The translations under genes were made by a program, and so were the position numbers. The notes beneath the pieces were generated by a model. That model searched no databases and was not told the DNA's origin. It saw only the letters and a list, made by a program, of their open reading frames with translations. From Nitrospirales bacterium (GTDB lineage Bacteria; Nitrospirota; Nitrospiria; Nitrospirales; UBA8639), in the NCBI GenBank assembly GCA_021603905.1, contig BQIU01000037.1, positions 1 through 38,107 of the forward strand: a stretch of 38,107 nt of DNA. The letters run 5' to 3'. This document shows, piece after piece, positions 13,272-21,113 of this stretch. Position 1 is the first letter of the stretch. Each line of letters opens with the position of its first letter.

Positions 13272-16055
13272 GTGGAACACAGTCAAGAGCTAGACAACAA
13301 CCTTCCCCTCCGAAACCTTGTGCTCATTGATGCGTCAAGTTTTATTTTTCGGGCGTATCATGCCATTAAACCGTTGACCTCCCCTGATGGGACCCCCGTC
13401 AATGCGGTGTATGGGTTTATGCAAATGCTCATGAAGCAATTGGACGATATGGAGCCAAAGCATGTCGCGGTGGTTTTTGATGTTGCGAGAATGACCTTTC
13501 GAAACGACCTGTCTCCGGAGTACAAGGCTAATCGTCCTGATCCGCCTGATGAACTCATCCCGCAATTTGCCCTTGTTCGAGAAGCAACGCGAGCGTTTAA
13601 CCTTGACTGCATTGAATCCCCGGGATTTGAAGCTGATGACCTGATTGCCACGTACACGCATTTGGCGCTTCAGACGGAGGCGACGGTGACGATTGTGTCG
13701 TCTGACAAAGATCTTATGCAGTTGGTATCTGATCGTGTCAGGATGTATGACGGCATTAGGAATCGGTTTATTGGAACCAAAGAAGTTAAGGAGAAGTTTG
13801 GCGTTCCGCCTGAAAAAGTCGTTGATGTGCAAGCGTTGGCCGGTGATGCTACCGATAATGTTCCAGGCGTGCCCGGTATCGGGATCAAAACGGCAGCGCA
13901 ACTCATTAATGAATATGGTGAGCTTGATACGCTGTTGGCTCGAGCATCAGAGATCAAACAAACGAAGCGCCGAGAAAATCTGATTGAACACGCTGATAAG
14001 GCTCGGTTGTCACGAGAACTTGTCCGGCTCAGAAAAGATGTTCCACTCACGATTCCACTTGAGAATCTCGGTCGACGTCCTGTTGATCGTGAGAGATTAA
14101 TGAATTTTCTCTCTACCCTGAACTTCAAAACCATCATTGATCGAATTCAACATAAGTATCCTTCAACGGATACCTTGATGAGTCCAAACTCAGCAGACGT
14201 CAAACCTGTACGTCTAGTGTCGAAGTATGAGCTAGTTCAAACCCGATCGGATCTTCAAAATTGGGTGGATCGAGCGTATCGCGCAGGAATAGTGGCAGTC
14301 GATACGGAAACGACCTCGTTAGATCACAGTCGAGCCGAACTGGTCGGGGTGTCTCTCAGTGTGGAGTCGACGAAGGCCTGCTATATCCCTCTTGGGCATT
14401 GTGATAGTCAAGTGTCAGGTGATGCTGCACTTCAACAAATTCCCTTCAATGAGGCATTAGAGATACTTCGTCCGTTATTGAGTGATCCGTCAGTGTTAAA
14501 AATTGGTCACAATATCAAGTATGACATGGTTGTGCTCGCTCGCTATGACGTCAAGGTATGTCCAGTCGATGATACGATGTTGCTTTCGTACGTGTTGGAA
14601 GGGGGGAGCCATGGCCATAGTATGGATGAACTTGCCGAATTGTATCTTGGCCACACCACTATCAAGTACAAAGATGTGACAGGAAGTGGAAAGGCGCAAA
14701 TCACGTTTGATCAAGTTCCGCTCGATCGGGCCGTCGACTATGCCGCGGAAGATGCCGATATCACACTTAAACTGCACAAAATTCTCAAACCTCGGTTAGT
14801 GCGAGAGCGGATGATGACCGCGTACGAGACTCTTGAGCGTCCGCTCATTCCGGTTCTTGCCGCGATGGAAAGTGAAGGGATCAAGGTTGACCTCTCGCAA
14901 CTTAAACGACTGAGCGCAGATTTTGTCAAACGTCAAGGCGAATTGGAAGAAGTGATCCATCAACTTGCGGGAAGGTCGTTTAATGTTGGGTCACCCAAGC
15001 AACTTGGAGAAATTCTCTTTGATGAGCTGGGGCTTGAAGGTGGTCAGAAAGGTAAGTCTGGGACATACACCACCAGTGCCGATGTTCTTGAGTCGCTCGC
15101 GGCACAAGGGCATGATCTTCCAGCAAAGGTGTTGGAATGGCGGCATTTAGACAAACTGAGAAGCACGTATTCAGAAGCGTTAGTCGAACAAATTAATCCT
15201 GTCACCAATCGTATCCACACCTCCTATGCCATGGCATCCGCTTCCACAGGCCGCTTATCGTCGACCAATCCGAATCTCCAAAATATACCTATTCGAACAG
15301 AGGAAGGGCGAAAAATTCGCCAAGCTTTCGTGGCCGAAACTGGACATGTCCTTCTTTCCCTAGACTATTCGCAAATTGAACTACGACTTCTGGCTCACAT
15401 CGCGGACATTGATGTCCTCAAGCAAGCATTTCGAGATGGGCAAGATATCCATGCCCTCACGGCCAGCCAAGTATTTGGTGTTCAACGAGACAAGGTCGAC
15501 TCTTCAATGCGTCGAAAAGCTAAGGCCATTAATTTCGGAATTATCTATGGCATCAGCGCATTTGGTCTCGCTCGTCAACTTGGTGTTGAACAACGAGAAG
15601 CGGCCACCTATATGAAAACCTACTTTGAGCAATATCCTGGTATTCAAGACTATATGGAGCGCACCAAGCAGTTCTGCCGGGAACATGGCTATGTGCAAAC
15701 GCTGTTTGGCCGACGGTGCCATGTACCGGGAATCCTTGACAAAAATCCCGCAAAGCGAAACTTTGCCGAACGCGCGGCCATTAATGCACCGATTCAAGGG
15801 GCAGCGGCTGATGTGCTCAAACGTGCGATGATTCGTGTCCCTCCGGCCTTGAAAGAGCATGGGTTGGATAGCAAAGCGTATATGCTTTTGACCGTCCATG
15901 ATGAATTAATCTTTGAGGTAGCCGAATCGGCCGCTGCGCAGACGTCGAAGGTTATTAAACAGGTGATGGAGTCTGCCACGTTGCCGATACTCAAATTATC
16001 AGTTCCGCTCATCGTCGACGTTGGGCAAGGATCTTCCTGGGATGAGGCGCATTGA
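13272..16055 (+). CDS. polA: DNA polymerase I
   Basis: Full-length DNA polymerase I (927 residues) for Okazaki-fragment processing and repair. It starts at GTG 13272, with AAGGA 6 nt upstream; the nearby ATG 13265 is in another frame. The 5'-3' exonuclease domain (1 to about 300) has RNDLSPEYKANRP, GFEADDLIA and DNVPGVPGIGIKTA. The proofreading domain (about 310-510) keeps its catalytic acids (D344-T-E346, HNIKYD, YAAEDADITLKLH), so 3'-5' exonuclease should be active. The polymerase domain has motif A DYSQIELR (from residue 698), motif B RRKAKAINFGIIYG (747-760) and motif C VHDE (875-878). Exonuclease III follows after 75 bp, a sensible repair pairing. Confidence 0.97.
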   Translation: MEHSQELDNNLPLRNLVLIDASSFIFRAYHAIKPLTSPDGTPVNAVYGFMQMLMKQLDDMEPKHVAVVFDVARMTFRNDLSPEYKANRPDPPDELIPQFALVREATRAFNLDCIESPGFEADDLIATYTHLALQTEATVTIVSSDKDLMQLVSDRVRMYDGIRNRFIGTKEVKEKFGVPPEKVVDVQALAGDATDNVPGVPGIGIKTAAQLINEYGELDTLLARASEIKQTKRRENLIEHADKARLSRELVRLRKDVPLTIPLENLGRRPVDRERLMNFLSTLNFKTIIDRIQHKYPSTDTLMSPNSADVKPVRLVSKYELVQTRSDLQNWVDRAYRAGIVAVDTETTSLDHSRAELVGVSLSVESTKACYIPLGHCDSQVSGDAALQQIPFNEALEILRPLLSDPSVLKIGHNIKYDMVVLARYDVKVCPVDDTMLLSYVLEGGSHGHSMDELAELYLGHTTIKYKDVTGSGKAQITFDQVPLDRAVDYAAEDADITLKLHKILKPRLVRERMMTAYETLERPLIPVLAAMESEGIKVDLSQLKRLSADFVKRQGELEEVIHQLAGRSFNVGSPKQLGEILFDELGLEGGQKGKSGTYTTSADVLESLAAQGHDLPAKVLEWRHLDKLRSTYSEALVEQINPVTNRIHTSYAMASASTGRLSSTNPNLQNIPIRTEEGRKIRQAFVAETGHVLLSLDYSQIELRLLAHIADIDVLKQAFRDGQDIHALTASQVFGVQRDKVDSSMRRKAKAINFGIIYGISAFGLARQLGVEQREAATYMKTYFEQYPGIQDYMERTKQFCREHGYVQTLFGRRCHVPGILDKNPAKRNFAERAAINAPIQGAAADVLKRAMIRVPPALKEHGLDSKAYMLLTVHDELIFEVAESAAAQTSKVIKQVMESATLPILKLSVPLIVDVGQGSSWDEAH

Positions 16056-16130
16056 AATGAAAAATGAAATGTTGTGCGCAAGGTGGGATCGAACACTTGA
16101 TCTTGGCTCTATGAAATCGAAGGCGGCATC

Positions 16131-16904
16131 ATGAAAATTGCCACGTGGAATGTCAATTCCATAAAGATGCGAGTTCCACATGTCGTGGAGTGGGTGAAGC
16201 AGGCACAGCCGGATATTATGTTGCTTCAAGAACTGAAAGCCATGGACGAGCAATTTCCTCGAATTGCGATGGATGAGCTTGGATACAATTATGCGGTTGT
16301 TGGTCAAAAAACATATAATGGTGTGGCCATCCTTTCCAAGTTGCCTATTGAAATTGAACAGCGATCTCTTCCCGGTGATCCAGCCGATGAACAGTCCCGT
16401 TATGTCGAAGCGAGAGTTGGTGATGTTCGTGTGGCATCGATTTATTTGCCAAATGGGAATCCAGTGAATACGGAGAAATTTTTATATAAATTGGCTTGGA
16501 TGGACCGATTAATCACACACGTTCGCACGTTATTATCGTATGAAGAGTCTCTCGTTCTTGGTGGAGACTTCAATGTCTGTCCGACTGATGATGATACGTA
16601 TGACCCGGAAGGCTTTGCTGATGATGCCTTGTGCCGACCGGAGTCTCGCTCACGCTTTCGTGAATTATCTTATCTCGGCTTGCTTGATGCACTTCGTGAG
16701 CTTAATCCTCAAAAAGGACTGTTCACGTACTGGGATTATCAAGCTGGACGCTGGAACAGAGATGAAGGACTACGCATTGACCATCTCTTGCTCTCGCCTC
16801 AAGCCGCAGACCGACTGACAGCCTCGGGCGTTGACAGGGGACCACGAGGAATGGAAAAACCATCCGACCATACGCCTGTCTGGTGTGAACTCTTGAGTTC
16901 ATAA
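16131..16904 (+). CDS. xthA: Exodeoxyribonuclease III (XthA family)
   Basis: A 257-residue AP endonuclease/3'-exonuclease of the EEP fold. Motifs are ATWNVNSIKMR (N-terminal Asn), LLQELKAMDEQFP (metal-binding Glu), YNGVAILSK, RYVEARV with IYLPNGNP, VLGGDFNVCPTDDD (catalytic Asp-Asn), LRIDHLLLS and SDHTPVW (catalytic Asp-His). AAGGCGG precedes the ATG. It lies 75 bp after polA on the same strand; both act in base-excision repair, and co-transcription is plausible although the spacing also allows a separate promoter. Length is normal and the gene appears intact. Confidence 0.95.
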   Translation: MKIATWNVNSIKMRVPHVVEWVKQAQPDIMLLQELKAMDEQFPRIAMDELGYNYAVVGQKTYNGVAILSKLPIEIEQRSLPGDPADEQSRYVEARVGDVRVASIYLPNGNPVNTEKFLYKLAWMDRLITHVRTLLSYEESLVLGGDFNVCPTDDDTYDPEGFADDALCRPESRSRFRELSYLGLLDALRELNPQKGLFTYWDYQAGRWNRDEGLRIDHLLLSPQAADRLTASGVDRGPRGMEKPSDHTPVWCELLSS

Positions 16905-17337
16905 TTCCAAGTTTCTCATCAGCCATGGCCCGATAGCTCAGCAATGTTCAGCTATGAGTCTTCCTCCTTAATGTTTGAAAGAGCTCTCGGCATTCTTCTT
17001 GACGACAGTCGTGACGGCTGCAATATTCATCAATAATTAGTATAGATTGATCCCGCTTTTCCTCCAAACTTTCTTCTCATTACTCTGCGACTTCTTTGAA
17101 GGCTTTCAATTTCCACTGATCTGTTCATAAATCCAGGCAACCACCATATTTCCTCTGTCTTGCTATTGCACCAAACATGAAGAATGTTTGCGAAATATTC
17201 TCCAATGAACAGGAACAGAAATTTGACAATTTTTCTCAACACACCGAAGAGATAGGGTAGGAAACATGAAACGAAAACATCTGGTCAGGAAAGCAATGTG
17301 TGTGTAAGCCGAAAGGCATCAAGAGGAGTCGAAGCCT
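16905..17337. other. Spacer before the PEP-CTERM gene
   Basis: This 433-bp stretch has no supported gene. The 70-codon minus-strand frame at 17030-17242 lacks a clear ribosome-binding site and a recognisable family. A weak ATAGCT/AGCTAT hairpin lies at 16933-16955 without a T-tract. A GG-N10-GA near 16990 falls one invariant base short of a sigma-54 promoter. Confidence 0.35.
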
Positions 17338-18027
17338 ATGCAAAAAATTATGCTCAGTGCCGCATTCGTGTTATTACTTTTTTCAATGACGGTGTCACCC
17401 TCGTGGGCCGTTCCTGTCAATACGAATATTGAGATCCTGAACGGCGGATCAGGGTCTGGATTTAGATATAGCGTCATTCACTCGGCCAATTGTTCAAGTA
17501 CGCCTCTCTGTATGTCCGGGAGCTATTTGTATGGCACGCCGTTGACTGGCAGCTTAAATGGTGACTTTGATATTACTGGGCCGCTCTCTCTCCGCAACAT
17601 CAGGGGAACCCTGAATGCTCCTCAAGGAAATATTCAATTCACTGGGGGATTTTTGAATACCTCTGGTGAGGGTGGTCTGACCAGCGGAGAATTACAGTAC
17701 AGCTTTCTTTCAGGAAATCTCCAAGGCGAAACCGGCACGTTCTATTTCCTTGCGAGTCAGCATTGTTGTGCCGGTGGGCCGTTTGGAGGTCCTAATCACT
17801 TGACGGCCAGCGGGTTTACACTCTGGGGTAATAATTGGGATATCATGGCGAATAGTGGTTTGAGCAGTCGTCAAGCCGTTCTTGATGCAGGGTTCACACC
17901 TCTCGGGATCGACATCGTCGGAGTGAACTACACGGCCACTCCTGAGCCTAGTTCGATGCTCTTGCTGGGTTCAGGTCTTGCGGGGTTATTTTATTGGCGA
18001 AAGAAGCAAGTTCATCAAGTAGAGTGA
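17338..18027 (+). CDS. PEP-CTERM sorting-domain secreted protein
   Basis: A 229-residue exported protein with a Sec signal peptide (MQKIMLSAAFVLLLFSMTVS, cleavage after PSWA) and a C-terminal PEP-CTERM tail. The tail reads TPEPSSMLLLGSGLAGLFYW and then RKKQ: PEP motif, hydrophobic helix, basic end. Such proteins are cleaved by exosortase and released to the surface or the exopolysaccharide matrix. The mature region is Gly/Ser-rich and strand-forming, with four Cys (NCSSTPLC and HCCAGG), and has no enzyme motif. AGAGGAG lies about 10 nt before the ATG. No exosortase gene is in the window, so the sorting machinery must be encoded elsewhere. Confidence 0.92.
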   Translation: MQKIMLSAAFVLLLFSMTVSPSWAVPVNTNIEILNGGSGSGFRYSVIHSANCSSTPLCMSGSYLYGTPLTGSLNGDFDITGPLSLRNIRGTLNAPQGNIQFTGGFLNTSGEGGLTSGELQYSFLSGNLQGETGTFYFLASQHCCAGGPFGGPNHLTASGFTLWGNNWDIMANSGLSSRQAVLDAGFTPLGIDIVGVNYTATPEPSSMLLLGSGLAGLFYWRKKQVHQVE

Positions 18028-18224
18028 CAATAGTTCCATTAAGCAAAACCTCTCTTCCCCCTAATTCTCAATTGGGGGCCAGACTTCCATCACTTCCTTT
18101 TTAGCCTCTGTATGATCTTATAAATACCGATGAGGGGCTGGCATGTTGTAAGAAAATCAACTATTCTCTTATAAAGACGAGTCATTTTTCGTCAATTATT
18201 TTGATCTGGGACGGGTAAGAGATC

Positions 18225-19643
18225 ATGGAAAGTATAAAGTTTGGGACCTCGGGTTGGCGGGCGATTGTGGCAGACGAGTTTACCTTTCGAAATGTACGGA
18301 TTGTCTGTCAGGGGATTGCTCAATATCTACGCCAAGAGAAAATCGGTCAGCGTGGGGTCATTATTGGATATGACACGCGTTTTATGGGTGAACGCTTTGC
18401 TCAAGTCGCCGCTGAAGTGTTGTCAGCGCATGGAATCCCGTCATTGATCTGTGACCGAGACACGCCAACCCCGACAATTTCTTATCATATCTTACACCGT
18501 AAGCTTGCAGGTGGTATTAATATTTCTGCGAGTCACAATCCTCCAAGCTACAACGGGATTAAATTTACTCCGGCATGGGGTGGTCCGGCGCTTCCAGAAA
18601 CCACGAAAGCCATTGAGCAGCGTATCATCCCACTCTTACATGGCGAATATATCAAGTGGCTTCCCTGGGAGCGAGCGAAAGCGGATGGGCTGGTTCGTTA
18701 TCTGGATGCGAAACCGGAGTATCTCACCGGCTTAGCTACTCATATTGATTGTGAAAAGATTCGCGGACGTCGACTGCGTGTTATCATGGACCCGCTCTAT
18801 GGCACCACGAGAGAGTATTTAGACGAATTTCTCAGAGAAGCCGGGTGTAAATTGGCCATGCTCCATCATTGGCGTGACCCGTATTTTGGTGGATTACGTC
18901 CAGAACCCACGGCAGAGACATTGCGAGACTTGCAAGATGCCGTTCAGAGAGAACAAGCTCATCTCGGGTTGGCGACAGATGGCGATGGTGATCGATTTGG
19001 TGTCATTGATGCTGATGGGACGTTTGTCGAGCCCAATCTTATTTTGGCTTTGCTTTTGGACTATCTGATTCAAACTCGGAAATGGACTGGCTGGGTGGCT
19101 CGGTCGGTGGCCACGACTCACCTTGTTGATGCGGTGGCCAATGCACATGGATTATCTGTTCATGAAACTCCTGTCGGGTTTAAATATATTGGCGAACTCC
19201 TTGCTAAAGGGGAAGTGGTGATGGGAGGGGAGGAAAGTGCCGGACTCTCGATTCAGGGTCATGTGCCTGAAAAAGATGGGATGCTCGCGTGCGCTCTCGT
19301 CGTCGAAATGGTTGCCCACTCGGGAAAAACTTTACGAGAGCTTCGTGACGACCTCTTTCACCGAGTTGGGACGATATACACGGCACGAGAGGATTTCACG
19401 ATTGATGAAGGTGTTCGTCAATCGTTACAGGGGATTCTCGATCACCCACCGCAATCGTTCGCCGGCGCGGATGTGGTTCAGGTCAATCGATTAGATGGAT
19501 GTAAACTGTTATTTGGAGATGGGAGCTGGTTTCTTCTCAGACCATCAGGGACCGAACCTATTGTTCGTTGCTATAGTGAAGCGAAAACTGAAGAACGTCT
19601 CAATCAAGTTATTCAAGCGGGTCGGATTCTTCTCAAGCATTAA
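18225..19643 (+). CDS. Phosphoglucomutase/phosphomannomutase family protein
   Basis: A 472-residue alpha-D-phosphohexomutase that interconverts hexose 1- and 6-phosphates, feeding glycogen or exopolysaccharide precursors. All four signature regions are present: phospho-serine loop ISASHNP (Ser103), metal loop DGDGDR (252-257), sugar loop GGEESAG (334-340) and phosphate loop RPSGTEP (439-445). The N-terminal FGTSGWRAIVADEFT is typical. Whether it prefers glucose, mannose or glucosamine phosphate cannot be read from sequence; the GEESAG loop occurs in PGM/PMM enzymes. It is a single gene with its own upstream spacer. The neighbouring PEP-CTERM gene makes an exopolysaccharide link attractive but unproven. 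Confidence 0.93.
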   Translation: MESIKFGTSGWRAIVADEFTFRNVRIVCQGIAQYLRQEKIGQRGVIIGYDTRFMGERFAQVAAEVLSAHGIPSLICDRDTPTPTISYHILHRKLAGGINISASHNPPSYNGIKFTPAWGGPALPETTKAIEQRIIPLLHGEYIKWLPWERAKADGLVRYLDAKPEYLTGLATHIDCEKIRGRRLRVIMDPLYGTTREYLDEFLREAGCKLAMLHHWRDPYFGGLRPEPTAETLRDLQDAVQREQAHLGLATDGDGDRFGVIDADGTFVEPNLILALLLDYLIQTRKWTGWVARSVATTHLVDAVANAHGLSVHETPVGFKYIGELLAKGEVVMGGEESAGLSIQGHVPEKDGMLACALVVEMVAHSGKTLRELRDDLFHRVGTIYTAREDFTIDEGVRQSLQGILDHPPQSFAGADVVQVNRLDGCKLLFGDGSWFLLRPSGTEPIVRCYSEAKTEERLNQVIQAGRILLKH

Positions 19644-19763
19644 GTTTTTTCAAACGTCTGAGTAATTCTCTCTATCCTGCCAACAGAACACCTTTCCTGA
19701 CAGAACGTTCTTGTTTCTCTCCCGTTTTGCCTATGCCTGGTTAAGGTCGCCCATGCGTAACAG

Positions 19764-20150
19764 TCAGATGCCCTGAGCCATTTTTTCGTCAGGCACCTCT
19801 TCGGATGTCACGTCGAGTATGGCTGGCTCAACTTTGCTCGTATCTTTTGCGACTCGCTTTTCATGCATCTTTTTAATTTCAGTTTCTACTGCCTGAAATG
19901 CATGTCGAATCGCTTCTTCAAAAGTTTTTGCCTCTTTTCTGGCGGTCACGGTGTGTCGCTTGGGAACGGTGAGCAACACAAGAGCTTCTGCATTATCTGC
20001 CCCTTTTTTATGGTGAGCATTTTTTGTCAATGTGACTCTGGCATGGGTAATCTGAATGGAATCGGTCTCGAGTGCCGCCACACGATTTTCAATTTCAGTC
20101 TTCCAACGAGGGGTCATCCCCACATTACGGCTTTCAATCTTGATGTCCAT
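19764..20150 (-). CDS. Ribosome hibernation promoting factor (HPF/RaiA family)
   Basis: A 128-residue short-form ribosome hibernation factor. The fold pattern is DIKIESRNVGMTPRWKTEIE at the start, followed by ITHARVTLTKN, then ALVLLTVPKRHTVTARKEAK and the helix TFEEAIRHAFQAVETEIKKM. The C-terminus is acidic (TSEEVPDEKMAQ) and short, without the dimerisation domain of long HPF. AGGAGG directly precedes the ATG (minus strand). It would bind the decoding region of the 30S subunit in stationary phase. The rpoN gene often found beside hpf is not here. RaiA versus HPF cannot be settled by length alone. Confidence 0.87.
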   Translation of the reverse strand: MDIKIESRNVGMTPRWKTEIENRVAALETDSIQITHARVTLTKNAHHKKGADNAEALVLLTVPKRHTVTARKEAKTFEEAIRHAFQAVETEIKKMHEKRVAKDTSKVEPAILDVTSEEVPDEKMAQGI

Positions 20151-20445
20151 GGAACCTCCTCATGTCACCATAAAAAAATTACCAAAAACCTCTATAAATA
20201 GTTTCGGGTAAACGGATAAAGATCTTGATGAGTCCTCTTGATAGTGTAAAAATTTCCTAGCTATCTGTCAAAACATCTTCTTGTGAGCGTGTTTGCTTGT
20301 AGTGCAAAATTCGACATCTTAGAAAATCGATTTCTTGTTTCACTGTAACAGTTCCGATAGAGAAGAGACTATCAATCATCACATATTTTTGGAAGAATAT
20401 GATTGAAGTCGGCCTGTCGTTAAGAAATCAATGAAGGAGGAGGTC

Positions 20446-20946
20446 ATGGACATAGATAGAAGAAATCTCTTGAAAGTTGGGGCGATGGTGGTATTGGGGA
20501 GTGTTGTGAAAACAACCGGTCTTGGTTTTGCGGGAGTGAAGGATTCAAGGGACTCATTTTCGATTATGAAATCAGAAGAAGAATGGAAGTCTATTCTTAC
20601 ACCGATACAGTATCGAGTATTACGAGAGGAAGCGACTGAGCCGCCGTTTAGTAATGCTTTCCATGATAGTAAGGAGAAAGGTGTCTATGAATGTGCCGGA
20701 TGCCAACTTCCCTTATTTTCTTCAGACACGAAATATGACAGTAAGACCGGATGGCCAAGTTTCTGGAAACCTGTGTCAGATACTGCTGTTGAAACTGAAA
20801 CGGATTGGAAGCTGTTATATCCCCGGACTGAAGTTCATTGCCGACGGTGTGGTGGTCATCTCGGACACATTTTCGAGGATGGGCCAGAACCAACTGGTCT
20901 TCGTTACTGTATAAATTCCGCCGCCCTCACGTTTGTGCCTGCTTAA
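20446..20946 (+). CDS. msrB: Tat-exported peptide-methionine (R)-S-oxide reductase MsrB
   Basis: A methionine-R-sulfoxide reductase of 166 residues. The start at ATG 20446 follows AAGGAGGAGG. The N-terminus is a twin-arginine signal (MDIDRRNLLKVGAMVVLGSV), so the enzyme probably acts folded in the periplasm. The catalytic domain has zinc-binding CAGC and CRRC pairs, GWPSFWKP, GHLGHIFEDGP and the catalytic Cys in LRYCINSAAL. It would repair oxidised methionines in exported proteins, with electrons from a periplasmic thiol system not visible here. It is convergent with the sigma-54 activator gene ending at 21114. The MsrB call is firm; the Tat route is inferred from the RR motif. Confidence 0.92.
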   Translation: MDIDRRNLLKVGAMVVLGSVVKTTGLGFAGVKDSRDSFSIMKSEEEWKSILTPIQYRVLREEATEPPFSNAFHDSKEKGVYECAGCQLPLFSSDTKYDSKTGWPSFWKPVSDTAVETETDWKLLYPRTEVHCRRCGGHLGHIFEDGPEPTGLRYCINSAALTFVPA

Positions 20947-21113
20947 CGGGTTTGAGGTTAAGCCTATTACAGTTCTGGCATAGGCGACGATGTTCTGCGT
21001 TTGAATAATTGATACGGTCAGATTTAGCATGATAATCGTCTCGCCGTGAATATAAGGTGGCTTTGGTGACTCTTGCTCAGACGCTATCGTGTCTCATATG
21101 TTCTGAGCTGAAT

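Noticed and set aside
13335..13901. 188-codon minus-strand frame antisense to polA
   Set aside because: It lies wholly inside the conserved 5'-3' exonuclease coding region of polA, has no family features and is explained by codon bias on the opposite strand.
16985..17005. Sigma-54 promoter near 16990 upstream of the PEP-CTERM gene
   Set aside because: GG is followed after 10 bp by GA, not GC, so an invariant base of the -12 element is missing.
17030..17242. 70-codon minus-strand frame before the PEP-CTERM gene
   Set aside because: No ribosome-binding site and no recognisable domain; composition is Arg/Lys/Phe-rich without clear structure.
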